Below are positions 22,467 through 36,032 of a stretch of DNA of 64,000 nt, piece after piece. This stretch comes from Cephalotrichum gorgonifer (taxonomy: Eukaryota > Ascomycota > Sordariomycetes > Microascales > Microascaceae). The stretch lies in contig ONZQ02000013.1 in NCBI GenBank assembly GCA_900312665.1, forward strand, positions 744,001-808,000, written 5' to 3'. The notes beneath the pieces are model-generated. The model was not told the origin of the DNA. It saw nothing but the letters and a program-made list of their open reading frames with translations, and searched no databases. The translations under genes and the position numbers were made by a program. Positions within the stretch are counted from its first letter, which is position 1, and every line of letters begins with the position of its first letter.

Positions 22467-23427
22467 ATGTCTAAAGAAGAGCCGGAAATGAGGATAGATC
22501 CCATCCGGGCGAAGGCCCTAGTCTCCCAGCTCCAGACCGTAAGCGAGAAGATCGCAGGTGTCGCCAAGGGCAGAAATGTACGGACATTACACGATGATTG
22601 CCGATGAACCCTCCATTTACTACCTAAAACTTCACGGGCTAACACCAATTTTAGGTCCGTCTAGTTGCCGTGTCGAAGCTGAAGCCGGCAAACGACATCT
22701 TGGCTCTCTACCAGGCGGCATCTCATACTCACTTCGGCGAGAACTACCAGCAAGAGCTAAGCCAAAAGGCGGAGATACTACCTAGGGCCATCCAGTGGCA
22801 CTTCATCGGTGGCCTCCAGTCCGGTGAGTAACTAGGAATCACTCTCGTTTTTCCTAGGGTAGAGTAGAAGGGACGTTCCACGCCCCTAGCACGTTTAAAA
22901 CGGAGTGGCTGACCAGATCAGGCCACTGCAAGCCTCTCGGGCGCATCCCCAACCTCTTCTGCGTCTCTAGCGTCGACACCCTCAAGAAGGCCACACTCCT
23001 AAATAAGTCTCGCGGCGAGCTACTAGCCACCGACCCGGACACCCCCAAACTAAACGTCCACGTCCAGGTCAACACCTCAGGCGAGGAGTCCAAATCCGGG
23101 TGCCAGCCCGGCGAGGAAACCGTCTCGCTCTGCCGCGCCATAGTGGAGACGTGTCCGAATCTTAACCTCCTGGGCCTCATGACCATTGGAGCGATCGCGA
23201 GGAGCAAGGCCACCACGCCGGAGAACGAGAACGAGGACTTCTTGGTGCTAGGGGCGCAGAGGGATCTCGTGGGCAAGGAGTTGGGGTTGGAGGGGTCGCT
23301 GGAGCTGAGTATGGGGATGAGCGAGGACTTTGAGGGGGCTGTCGCTCTGGGTAGCGGGGAGGTGAGGGTTGGGAGTACGATTTTCGGGACGAGGCCCGCG
23401 AAGGCGGATGCCAAGATTAGGGATTAG
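22467..23427 (+). CDS. Pyridoxal phosphate homeostasis protein (YggS/PROSC family)
   Basis: PLP-binding alanine-racemase-fold protein without known catalysis; keeps free PLP low (yeast YBL036C, human PLPBP). Exons: 22467-22577, 22655-22823, 22922-23427; introns 77 and 98 bp; 261 residues. The PLP lysine is in VRLVAVSKLKP, split from exon 1 by intron 1. Then HFGENYQQEL, WHFIGGLQS|GHCK (rejoined across intron 2), VHVQVNTSGEESKSGC, LNLLGLMTIGA, and the phosphate-binding end MGMSEDFEGAVALGSGEVRV followed by GSTIFGTR. All family signatures are in order and the length is normal. Confidence 0.94.
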
Positions 23428-26400
23428 AGGCCCGGAGGGTGGTAATAGACTGTTTATAGACGTACGTGGAGAAATAGAAGTAAGTGCCCCTATTCCTAAT
23501 CCGAAGGGGACGGGCTGTGGATAGCAGAACAAAGGCATACTGGATCTATTTCGAGGCTTCCAATGCCGTCGTACGCGGATCTTCGACCCAACACGTATTC
23601 CTAGAGCCTATGGAGGGACGGGAGAAATGTCGCTGGAAATTCCAACCAAGCTCTACTCATCATTTGCGCCTGCGAGCAACTACCACACCTCGACGTGCAT
23701 TCTCCTAATCTGTGGTTAAACACAGGGATCGGCCGATGGCGATGAGCAAGACATATTCTTCCGAGACAGATCGTCGATATTAGCGCGAGGGGATCTTGTC
23801 TGGAAAACCTGCAACTCGAGATTGCCAATGTCTCGGCCTCAATGGAAACGGAAAACGAAATGTAGCTTGACCCCGAAACTGGCCATTCCTTCCCTGAGTC
23901 AGGAACTGCTCGCCATGCTTCTTCGATCGAGAATGAGACCGACCTCGCCCGGCAGATCTCCAAACACGATGCTCCCCAGCGCCCGTGCCGGCGCCGTCGG
24001 ATCGTTGGGCGGGCGGCCATGCCTTAGAAAATCCGTGGAGCTCATCCTGGTAATACAATTCGCCGTGCCAAGCGTTCAAGCCAAATAATGGGCACGACCA
24101 AGACGAATGAAGGTCCTCCATGTTCCCCTGTTAAGTCGTCTAACGCACCATGCTAAGAGGCGACCCTCAGAGCTCCCTCCATGTGCGGAGAGATAGGGCA
24201 AAAGGGTGTTTCACATGGAGAGACACTCCTGCCCAGATAGATCGTGGCTTGGACTGCAGGGGGGGTGGATCAATTGCGGGTTCCCACAGTCAGTGGCCAG
24301 GGCCGCAGCCAGCCCACCAAACCACATTCCTGACTCTCCCCGATCTTCTCCCGCAGAGCTCAATACGCCTAATAAGACGTGTTCTTCCTAGTGTCGCGCG
24401 GCTTGCTGCGCCCCGGATCGTCGTATCCGTCTCAGCGCTACATTATGGGTCTCTCGCGAGGCATCCGGCAGCGCCGCTGGTCCTTCTCCCGTCCTTATGA
24501 GGGTTTCTATGCGCCTACGTGGACACCGCACGCCCGAGATATCAAAGAGCAGGCCTTCCCAGAATAGGCCAGCGAAGGGATTCAAGGCACAAGATGCGAA
24601 ACAAGAGGCAAGTGATGCCCATGAAGAAGCAAGTGTATAACCTGGTACATCTTGGCCGGTAGTGGAAGGGCAACCTAAAACTTCCCCACATGTTGTAGGC
24701 ACGACCACTTCTCATACAGACGCGCGTGAAGTCACGTAGCTTTCATCGCTTCCCGCATCCCGTATACCCCTGGCTAACCTGGCTACCTAGGCATTCTGCT
24801 AACGTGGGGAGCCCTTGGGTAGGATACGCGGTATAACGGTGCGCTGCAGGCGGGAAACGCGGGAGAGACGATTGGGAAATGAGCACGGGAATTATACGCG
24901 TACGTTGGCCTTCTTTGGTCACCACAACATGCGTATGAAGCCACAGGGCGGAGAGGAAAGGGCTAGTGATGGCAATACGAGATGATTCGTCCTCCGGCTT
25001 TCCTCCCTCGGGGTCTCCCAGCTCACATCTCATGTGATCGATTCGATCCTACAAAGCTGGAAGTCTGAAAGTTGGCTTCCTCCCCCGCTCTCCGTTTCCA
25101 TTTTGGTGGCACAATCGGGCGCTGGCTCAGGTCCATTTCGACTGTCCGATAGGATATGGCTGAAGGAGAGAAGAGCATTCGTTCATGGGGAAACCAAGTC
25201 AATGACAGACCGGGAAGCGGGAAGCTGAAAGCGGGAGGAGACGGGTCAGGGATCTTGTGGCGTGTTACCCTCGCGGTGTTCTCGCCCACGTACGTGATGT
25301 GATACCAAACCAGCCAGACGTCCCTTGGAGGGGACATTCCGGTTCCACGGTGGCTGGTTCCAATCACATTCCCGGCCCTGGCCTGTTCTTATCGCCCCCG
25401 CTACTCCAGTGTCGCCTTTCGCTATTAGAACCACTTGGTTTTGGATTGATAGATCTGTTCCGCCGGCGTGACACCCTTTCCCCGGCGTAAGCCCTGTTTG
25501 GACTGAGCTCCGCCGGCACCCATCCTCAATCCTGAGGACAAGGGGAAACAGGAACCGGGATTAAACCTGACGCTGAAGGGAACACTTGGACTTGATACGG
25601 GTCGCTGTGGGGGGGAGGGGGAAGGACGCGGACATTTGTTTGCTCTCCTCATCCTCCTAGTGGTGGTTCTTGTGAACAAGGGGCGTCTTTGGCAAGACTG
25701 AAGGGGAAGGACTGGGAGAGATGCTTCTTCCATAGATCTGCTCGCGCGAGTAGGCTGGTGGCTTGATAACAAGCACGACCTGGTCCGAAGCTTGCAACCC
25801 CCCACTATTCCCGCTGTCGCATCCGACGTTACAGGCAAGTACGGCAGCCATGTCGGTCGAAGGAGATGCCCCGGAGTTTAGCAGAGAGGGGTGAGAGAAG
25901 GAGTTGCGTTGTTACCCGCTAGACGAGAGTCGCTCGTTGGACAAGACTTCCTTGTTATTTGCGTCGATACGGTTCGCCCCCTAGGTGAAGCGAGTCGGTC
26001 CGGTGGGCACTAGGGAAGTGTGGACGAGTCAGGAAGTGCAGGGGGGGGCATGCATGTTGAAGACCACAGGATATGCTCCCTCGATGGCATCATCCCCCCC
26101 CCCAACGAAAGGAGGAAGAAAAAGGAAAAAGGTGCGCCGGGGTGCGGAGTAGGAGATATTAGAAAGGCCATGATTATCAGGGAGAGGATAGCCTAAACGC
26201 AAAGATGATCCTGTTCTTGTCCCTGTCCTTATCCGTGATATAAGCGGTCCGGAAGAAAAACCACGGTGCGCTGGGTCGTCGGCAGGATAAGCAAGGGAAA
26301 GCAAGGCTAAACCATGATCTAGTTCCTCCCCCCTTTTCTTCTCCCCCCATTCTATCATTTGTTTCATCGAGTTACTTGTAGAGCCGGGGTCAAACCTGAC

Positions 26401-29400
26401 AGCGGGGCTGATCAGTCGCCCATCCCATGGTCATCACTCGCCACGATACCCGCACCCGCAAGGGGCACATCCTGGGGTATCGTGGCGGGGCACGAGGGCC
26501 AAGGTCGTACAGCAGCGTATGCAGTTCCCTGTCCCCGTTGCTTGTTGGATGGATGGATGAAAGGGGTGGCATCGGAAATACGCTCCTCACACTGGCTGCA
26601 CTCTGAGTGTCTAGGGCGGACTACGCTCGCCTCGGAATAATATCGCAGTCATTCTCTAGACAGATCTCCTGTAATCTCAACGTTTTCTTTTTCTCCTCTC
26701 TAGCAGTAACCCGGCCGACGAAGGACGAGCTTGCATAGACGGTACTCGACGGATGAAAGCGGAACTGCCCGGGCCTTGTCTGCCGCAGATGGGTGCAAGA
26801 TGACATCCTCACTGGGGATAACTGGATCACAGCCCCCCCTTCCATGAGGCGCGGGAGAAGGGGAAGGGGTGTGAGGTAACCCCGGGACGAGGACTCCCAA
26901 AAGAGCAAACGGGAGGAATACGAAACCTATGACGACAGCGGAAGGGACATTCTACGACGGCACACCCCGTTTTTCCTGCTTCCTACCTCATATATCCCCA
27001 TCCGCGGTCATCCGGGGAAAGACACCACAGCGGGCACGGCCGTAACCTCGTCGGGAAACCCTCAGTGCCAACCTCTCAAAGTGCCCAGCGTCCCCCTCCC
27101 CGTTTTTTTTTTCATGGCGAAACCCGTCAGAGGACCACACCACCCTCCCTCCTAGTTTCCCGCATTAGTGGTTTGCTGCGGGATGCGGGAGGATCAAAAC
27201 GGAAAGACCAAAGGTCTGTGTCCATGAATATATATGGTTGGAGAGGGAGGAATGGAATGTGAGGTACGGGCACAAGCTGGAAGGGAAGGAGCCGGCCCCG
27301 TAGGAACTTGATACTTGACGGTGTGTGTTGCACTTGCACTCTTCCCGGCCTTTAACGTACGAGTGAGGCGGAACTTTCGAGAGGGGTCACGACAGACGGA
27401 AGGCACATAAAGGCGCCCGGAGGTGTTTGATATCATTCGCGGGAAGGAGGCGCTCATGAACATGTACGAACGAGTACGGGTACGCGTACATGTAAGGTAT
27501 CGAGTTTCTGGCCGGCACAGCGAGGTGGAGCAGTCTGCACAAGCTGCATATAATTACGGGTAGAGTCAACGAGTACCGTACCCGTGCTCGAGCGCGCGGA
27601 GAAGGCCGGATATCTCTCGGTGAACTGGGTGCCAAGAAGGAGAGGGAGACGGGGGAAACGGGGGCGTGGCAGTACGTCCGCCCCGCCGAGGAAAAGAAAG
27701 GAAAGAAAAAAAACAGGACCGGGGGTTCCGGGCCCTATCGTGCAAGAAAGTACTTGCTTCAGCTGGCGGGAAGCTCGGGGTATTACTCGTAATAACCTGT
27801 ATTATACTTCTTCGGCGCATGAGTAGCCCCCCCTGGACCCGTATTGGTTCGTGTAGCCCATGACGATGGATAATAGGCCATGCCGCTCCCCGATCCAGGT
27901 ACGAGTACCCGATAATAATAATGCCACTTTACGACTTGGCATATCTAAATGATGTGCCTGACGCCGTCGAAAAAGGGGAGAATGGGGCACGGAGAAGCGA
28001 GCTGTGGGTCCTTTTCGTCGCTCCGCGCCAGAAAAGGGGAAGGCTTGCCACCACTTTGGAGGCACCACGAGGGGGGGACCCATAGTTCATAGTTTCCCAA
28101 CCCCTGCTTCCCTTCGCCTCACTTTCCCGCTGGTACCCTCAGGTGTTCCTCCTTCGTTCCTGATTGACGATCATCGCGGTGGCCCACCGTCGTGTGTGTG
28201 GAGCTCACAAGTAGGCCCGCCCTGCCCTACTGTGAATGCCCGATGCCCGATAGAAATGCGTGTAAGCCGACTAAGACGAAGCCTTTAGTTCACCCCGTTT
28301 GTCTCCCGTGTCGACCACCCCCTTTTGAGAGCCAAGTACTTGTATAGCCAGAAGTAGTCTGGACCGGAGAGAAAGTCAATGCCAAGGCCCCCCAAAAATA
28401 TGGGGTCGCTTAAGCCACGCGACCAACTATTTCCAAGCGCTCCAAAAAAGGGGTAGCGGGTTTTTTTATGAGTGGGCTAGTGCGAGGAGTACTCGGAGGT
28501 GAGTGGGTGAGGGGAGGGAACCGAATCGGGGGGACGGGTGTCTGCCGGAACGAAGAAAGTCGGCCGCTTTTTTTTCTGGGTTTTATTTTTAAGATTGTTA
28601 TACCCACTTGGGGGGATATCTTGACGCCACAGGAACGGGAAAATTCCAGGAAGCTCGGATTCGGGGGTACGAGATAACAGCGACGGGCAAACACCAGTAG
28701 TTTCGGTTATTTGTGTGATGCATATGCAAAGTACGAGTCACCGAACGCCCTCTCTCTCCTTCCTGATCAGCCACATTCTCGTCTGGGGGACGACGTCACT
28801 GCCCAACGCGGGCCTTTTCACGAGGAGAGGGTTGGGTGGTAAGGGGGACAGAGAGAGTTGGGCGTCGGGTTTCGTGTTCGCATGCCGGTGCCGAAGTGAA
28901 GTGTGCGAGTAGTTAACACACAACGGCACAGGTCCTGTTCTCTCATGCTAGCTAGCTTCCTTCGTTTCCGCCCTGTCTTTCCGAGGTGATCTCAGAAGCA
29001 GCATGCGAGGCGGGACGGGTAGTCGCTCGTACGCGGGCAAAGCCTCTTAGTCCATGCAAAATACGAATATCTCCCAAAGCCACATGTGATATTAGACCTG
29101 AACCTGGACATCCTAGATTCGCCGCGCATTACGCCGGAGGTGTTATAAAGTAGGTAGATACTTGCAGGACATGGATGCAGTCCACAAAAGCGCCACTGTA
29201 AGAAAGTAAATATAAAATGTGGTGTTCGCAGCTGGCGAGAGACCAGTTCGCGTGCCTCGCTTGGGTTAGATGAAAAAAAAGAAGCAAAACTAGAAAGCAA
29301 GAGGAAGACCGAGAAACCGGGATCGATCGGATTCCTCCCATCATACCCTTTTAGGATCGAGGACCGATGTACAAATATAGTACAGAATGAGCATGCTAGG

Positions 29401-30119
29401 GGATCCAACTAATAGCCATCCATAACTAGCCCCTTCCTCTCCCTGTCTAAACCCCTGACCAGTACTCCGTGCCCGCAAGTGACGGGGACCTTCAACATCG
29501 CGATATCCTCGTATCCAATGCCGTGGCAGCAAGGTTCGCCCCTGGCCGTTTCGAACTTTAGCGGCCGGTGGGATAAGCTCATGGCGAGGTGGAGCAGGGT
29601 CCCGTATTTTTACTTACCTCATCACATACTTACCCCTGGCAGATGCTCGATATTCCCGACTGCCCGGTTTTGGGACTTGGTAAACTTTCTAATTGGAGGG
29701 ACTACTTGAAGGGACGGACTGGCTGGCGCGGTACGTCGGACCTACGGCGCAGGTCTCCCGGGTTGACGAAAAAAACATCGAGTCCCCCCAAACAGCCCCA
29801 ACCAAAGAAGAAGAAGAAAAAGGACAACGTCGTCATTGTGGATGGGGAGGGGAGATTACGATTTAGAAGTGTCGTGACTCGTGAAAGTCTTATCCAAAAC
29901 CGGCTTGTCGTGGAATACGAGAGAGATGGTGTGGGGCCTCAAGCCATGACCCGTTCCTGGCCTTCTCCATGCGTCAGCTCTGGTAAATACCGAGGTGATC
30001 TATCGATGCTTGGCTCGAAGTATGGTGTTCCGGCCCGGGCGAGACTTGCATGTCCTGGTGTGTACGGGTTAATTACTCAAATTCGCAGTCGCCCTTGTAT
30101 GCTCTCGAGAGTCCGTAGC

Positions 30120-30182
<63 letters not shown>

Positions 30183-31010
30183 GATCTTGTTTTTGTTTCT
30201 TTTTGAAAGTGTTTACCCTAGAATCGGTCTATTCGTGAGTGAGAATCCGACCTCATCCTACACATGCCCCCCAGCTCTCAGCTCAGAACCCAGACCCGTG
30301 CCAGCCCAGGAAAGCATAACGTCTCCAAACCCCAAATCAAACCCCCAAATCTCGAAATCCACCGTGCGCGAATGCTACATTGCACGGAAAGAGAGGGAGA
30401 GAGAACCCGCGTCGATCCAGAAAGCTTCTAGATGGCCCCCGCCGCATTGACTTCGGGGAGAGAGAGAGAGAGAGGAGGGGGGAGGATCCCCCTTTCGGCA
30501 ACGGATGCTTAGCGTGCTATGGTTTGGTTTCAAAAAAACACGCAAGGAGGACCCTTATTTACCGAAAAGAAGGGGAAAAGGCAGTCTTTGGCTGAGGGGA
30601 GGAGTCGAACCCTACCCGTGCCGGAGAAAAGATCGGACGAGACGACCAGGCCGTCCTATGTTACAAGTATACCATGGGTGCGAGCCCTACATCATATCAT
30701 ACGCCCAGATATTGCCGTGGCATGCCCTGGCATAGCATGGCCTGCCTGCAACGGATGCGTAATCCGTGATACTCGTAACCTGACCCAGATAATCATCAGT
30801 CGTGAGAATGGTCCCTTCTAACCATGGCAGCATCCGCCGGAAGCGGACTCCTCATTTTTCGTTACTGGCTACATGCACGTTCGAGTAGTAAGGTAAGAGA
30901 GAGCATGTGTTTTGCCGTTGCATGAGAACGCCCGGGCACGGGCGTTTCTTCAGAAATGGAGCTGCCCACCGTAAACCGCATCCGTCCACCCAAATTTCCC
31001 ATCGCGCCCC
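23428..31010. other. Gene desert, left part
   Basis: About 7.6 kb without a supportable protein or RNA gene. Open frames up to about 200 codons exist but have arginine/proline/serine-biased, unrecognisable content and often non-ATG starts. The block contains scattered G/C and A/T runs, copies of TACGAGTA-type 8-mers, the (TTA)20 tract and a short AG repeat (about 30460-30474). No terminal repeats, reverse transcriptase or transposase motifs were seen. Confidence 0.5.
30121..30180. repeat. Microsatellite (TTA)20
   Basis: Twenty perfect TTA units. The poly-isoleucine open frame that crosses it is a by-product of the repeat. Confidence 0.95.
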
Positions 31011-31030
31011 NNNNNNNNNNNNNNNNNNNN
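31011..31030. other. Assembly gap (20 N)
   Basis: Twenty N flanked by CCCC on the left and TCCCC on the right; probably an unresolved C-rich or short scaffold join. True gap size is unknown. Confidence 0.98.
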
Positions 31031-34000
31031 TCCCCGTCTCGGCGACGCCGCAATGCGTTGGCGAGAAACCCCACCACCGGGTAGTAAATGAGAGTGATAC
31101 TGTATTTACGGATATGCGGGTTTGCCGTAACGTGGAGCCGCCTAGCCGTCTGTAATAGCCGTCTGGCTGCCCACACTCCGTCCGCCTCGGGGCGTAATAC
31201 TTCAACATAAACGACTGCACTTACACGGGGAGGGGAGGGGAGGGGGGAAATACATGTAATCACTTGTGATCGTACTTGTATTACCTCGGGACCACTACCC
31301 AAACCATCGCTAGCTTTTGAACGCTTGCATATCTAACATCATGATCTACAAGTAGGGAAGTCGCTGTTGTAGTATCCAATATACCCCCCCCTTCGCCCCC
31401 CGCACCTCATCCACCGGCCACCAGTGTGGCAATTTACGTATTTGTATGAGTAGGTAGATCGGGTTTCCTCGCCCGCAGTGGCAGAATGGTGTTCTGCGTG
31501 GACACAAAGAGCTGGATGACCGGCCCCCTTAGAAGCTGCTCCCTAGTCGAATGCGACCCTGCAAGGAGTTGGAAATAGGCAAATGATGGTACGGGGAATG
31601 AGCTACGAACACAAAGTACGTTGTCGTGCATGATATTACCATCATGCATTTTGCCTCCCTCCCCCCCCGTCGCCCGGTGGCAAAACACGAACACCCCTCA
31701 AGGGAAGGAAGGGATTAAATGCGACCGTGGAAACACACCACAGCTGCGGGGTCTGGTGGGTGGCGGATCGAAGGGACGTCTATGTTGTCTCGTGTTGATG
31801 GTTGGTTTGGTAGCATTTCGATATGGGTAATAGGAAATAGAGGACAGGACCTTCATGTTCGTCCAAGCACGACGAGACCCTCATTAAAGTGGCTGGGGAG
31901 AAGGACAGCCAGTCGTCAGTCTCCTTGCGGCATGTTTATTATTTGTACGAGTCCGAGTACGAGCAAGAGGTGTAGAGTATGCATAGCATGACGGTGTGCC
32001 TGTGAGTGAGAGGCGCGCAGGCAACCTATCCAAATATCTCGCCCCTTCTCCCGGACGAGTACTCCGCACTTCCTTAACATGCATCATCGCGGATCCTTCC
32101 AGACAAATGAGGAATGAGGGGCCACGATTAGCCACCCATTCCCGGATCCGCCGCCGCCACTCCTCTTTGCACCTCACACGGCCGCACGACCACTGGCACG
32201 CATCTAAAACGGAGGGTCGGCCCTTACGCTATGACGGACGACGTCACAGACGGCGGTTGGGTTCGCCGGCTAAGGTGAGGAGGGATATGACCTAACTAAC
32301 GGATTACCTGTGTGTGCGAGTACATGTTTGCCAAGCGACCCCTAAACCCCGAAATAAAATGTCTCACACCGACATCACTCCCACAGGCGGCGAGATTTCA
32401 GCCGTGGGGAGGGAGGGGAATCGGAGTAAATGCGGGGCCCCAAGAAGGCGACGGGGGGAAGATCGCCGGCACTCGCGAAACTAATACCGGCCGTTTGGCG
32501 CGTGGGAATATGCCCCATAATAATTGCACTTGCGCTTTTTCCCTCCCCCCCCTCTCTCGCGCGCCGTCTTAGTAGTTAGTGCTTGGTGGAGTTGGTGGCT
32601 GGCTGGATAATATTCATTTAGTTTGTCACAGATTATTAGGCATGGATGAAATAAATATGTAGTCTTGCATCATCCAGTGACGAACGACAACATTCAACAC
32701 CATATTTCTCCCAGTTCCAACTGTCAAGGATTACCTGCACGAATTGTAACCATAACCTGAGGGATATTACTAATGAGGATATCACACTGATCACGTCTTT
32801 CGATACCTGCAGCAATTACGACCCCCTCCCCTGAGGCGTCAAGCTGTTGGGGCCAGACACGGAAGGAACTATGGAAGGGCGGTGGCGTGGAACGGGCTTG
32901 CCTTGATACTCCATCATCGTAGTTTCTCACAATACGACCCACCCGCCCACTTGATCATAAAAAAAATTACAAAGAGTGAACAGAAAACGGATCAGGTCAT
33001 GTAGTTAAGCCAAAAGACGAAACCTGTACGGAATACTTTTTACTTCGTGCTACGTACGAGTAGTGTGGGAATGAGATCTGATTCCAAACCTACCGTTAAT
33101 ACTCGCATAGGCACAGGAGGGCTTCCGCCCTGAGTCGGGTCTGACTCGGTCGATCAGGGACGTCGCTTGCAAACACTTCCGAGTACCAGCTGCAAGCATC
33201 TCTCATGCATCCACCCCCAACCAACCCCACCCACGGAGAGCTCGGAGCTCAGGTCAACGGGAAGCAGTCACCGTATACTTGCGGTTCCTGCCCTGAGCCA
33301 GCTGACACGGCTAGTGTGTGGGACTGCGACCGAGACGATTACGGAGAGTGGGATGGATGGGTGGATGGGGGAGGTAATTACGAGTAGTCCTCCCCTGCTC
33401 TAGCTACAACGTCGTCTCCTCGTAGTCTAGACTAACTAGATTGATACCTACCCTGTGGGTGGGAGTACGTACTTGTCATTAATACTTCAAACGGACGCGC
33501 CTGGATTGGGGGCGTAAAGCATTGGGAGCGGCTGCGACTGTGCGGGTCTCCCTGGGAGCTGCAGGGCGCTAATCTCGATAGGGCGCCGTCGGAGAGAGTG
33601 GGACGGAAATAAATAATAATGAGAGGTATCAGGTCTGAGGTATCAGGAGTCAGGAGCGAGCCAAGACAGCCTAACAAAGCAAGCAACCTCTGAGACGGCT
33701 ATTCGTACAGTGTACATCCGTCCACGCCTGCCGCCCGCCCCCATCCAATCCAATCCATACCAAGTATGTCGTCCTTGTAATTGTGGTATTATTATGTCTC
33801 GTCCCGTCTCCCGTCCAGATGGCGATGCTGGCTGGGTGATGTTCAAGCAGCGTCCCATGGGAATCAGTTGGATCTCGGCTACCCGACTGCTCATACCAAT
33901 CGTGGAAAAAGTATGGAGTACTCGTACTTGCATATGCTCCCATACATACCATGATACTTGTAAAGTCTGGCAAAGTAACAAAAAGTACACGGGTACGCCA

Positions 34001-34380
34001 AGTACGAATAATAGTTGGTAGGTATTGCTCGTTCGTACCTGCCCCATCCACGAAGCAACTCTCTCGCTCATGCGCTCGCTCGCACGCTAAGTTTTGGACG
34101 CCACGACCAACAGGTTCCTGGTTCCTAGTCAGGTCAGAGACGTCTCATTATATCACACCGAACCGACTGGATCTAGTCAATATGGATCCTCAACGTGACG
34201 CTCCGCAATAATACCCCATAAGTCTAGGATTAGTACCTAAGGGTTTTCCATGCTCCATGCGACCACCACCGCGCTCTCCGTGCGCCTCACCTCTACCTCC
34301 ACCATCCCCCCCGGCCCTTCATCACCCCTGGTCCCTAGTCCCTGCTCGATTCCCCCAAACTAGGCTCGATTAATACTCGT
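31031..34380. other. Gene desert, middle part
   Basis: No supportable gene. It holds GGGGA repeats near 31228-31245 and the densest group of TACGAGTA/TACAAGTA copies (31273, 31347, 33055, 33379, 33919, 33955, 34374). Confidence 0.45.
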
Positions 34381-36032
34381 ATCTATCCTTCTCCTATCAT
34401 CGTCCCTTTCAATCTCGCCTTCTCTTTTGCACAACTCTCGATACTTTATCGTCCGTTCTTTTCCAACCAACACTCCTTTCGGGTAGTATCTTTTGTTTGA
34501 AATCCTCATTTCATTTTCCGACTTGTACAGTCGCGATCCTCTCTCTCTCTATCTCCCCTTCTCACATACATACATACACTCTCCTTATTTAATCCTATCT
34601 TATTACCTCTTCGCTCCTTACCTTACTCTTCTATTCACTCCTTGCTGCCCCCTTTTTCACACCACCGGCTCAGGGTCTCTCTTTCCCTTTGATCCCCACC
34701 GCCACCGCCACCACCGGTACAACCACAAGCACCACTTGGGAGGCCAACAGGTTCCTTCTTCAAGGATTACGACTGGAAGCGGAAAAGGCCCTACGATCTG
34801 TACCGAATCAGTCTCGGTCTTGCCACTCGCTCATTCTTTCGGTATCCGGGCTATTGTTACCACACTTGTTATATGCCGCCTTCCGCCTTCCAATTCTAAC
34901 ATCTGCCCGACCCGACTGTCGACCCAACTCCTGACACCCAACTCTCAACCTACCCAACGCCATACTTTCCTTCACTCATCCTAATCGCAGGATCCCCCGA
35001 ATCCGTCTGGCACACTTGGGAGTCAAGGAGCGTAACGCCACGCATTATCTTCACGAGACGGTAGCAATTTCCTGAAAGCTCCCTACTTGTATCCGGCATT
35101 GGTAAGGGATCCCCGCGCACCTTCCACCCCCCTTCTTCCCTCATGCCTTACACTTGTTGTAAAGGACAAGTGCTCCCTTGGCTGAGTGTGGCTTGTCAAA
35201 ATCCCATTCATCAGAGCCCCAGACCCTTGCGTTCCCTATCCTTCCGCCTTCGCCTTCGAGCTAGACCCATTGGCCCTCAGATCCCCACGCACGCACCCAC
35301 GTACTCACACTCTCAAAACTCCCCAAACCATACATAGCATACCATAGCCACCTGCTTTTATTCCTCGCCCATCCTCCCATTCACGCTCACAAGTTTCATT
35401 CTCGTCTGTCTTCTCAGACCCTTCCTCCAAACTTAGTCCCTCCTCAAGTCAATCTGCAAACACCCTGTGCTTTTGTAGGTTGAACTCGAACTCAACCCTC
35501 GCATACATATGCCACTGCCCATATTGATCAGGTAGCTCTTGCTCTTCGGTGTAAGACGACCTTCTTCCTTCCGCTTTCGCACTCTTACACATACACGTAA
35601 ACCTCCTGTTTCCCTCGACCTCCCCTCACCTACCTCTCGAATCAAACCAGTGGCCCCACGGTAATTCCACTGCACCTACCCGCCTCACGAGACCCGTCGT
35701 CTCACTCTAGCTTCCCTACTCCGTGTTTGCAGGGCTAGTTTTGCGACCAACCGTGGCAGTATCGACCTCCGGGCTATATACATAAGCTAACTCCCCGTCA
35801 AGCCCTTGAGGTAGCACCGGCCATATCTCTCTGCCCCGCCTATCTCTTCGTTCTTGAGAAGTTGCCGATTTTGCCCAACGGAGCCAGACGGCACCCGCCA
35901 ACGCCTCAACTCTGAGTCCCGCGCCGGTTACCCTGGATCCTTGGAGAGTCTACTACGCCAACCTGGAAGCCAAGTCTCCAGGAATTACGCCGCTGTGTCT
36001 GGACGCCACGGATTGCCAACCACCCACCCACC
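34381..36032 (+). promoter_or_regulatory. Pyrimidine-rich promoter/leader of the SOK1-like gene
   Basis: About 1.6 kb of strongly C/T-rich plus-strand DNA runs up to the SOK1 start. Such tracts are typical of promoters and long 5' leaders of fungal regulatory genes. Candidate donor and acceptor sites suggest a spliced leader, but nothing here fixes the transcription start. Confidence 0.4.

Noticed and set aside
29589..30206. 205-codon frame ending in poly-isoleucine
   Set aside because: The isoleucine run is the (TTA)20 microsatellite and the rest has no coding character.
30590..30690. tRNA-like sequence on the minus strand (TTCGACT loop, GGTATACTTG)
   Set aside because: The T stem has two mismatches, no 5' acceptor strand matches CCTCAGC, and the anticodon loop lacks T33; at best a relic.
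34493..34984. 163-codon Ser/Leu/His-rich frame upstream of SOK1
   Set aside because: Its composition is what C/T-rich DNA yields in any frame; more likely leader sequence.
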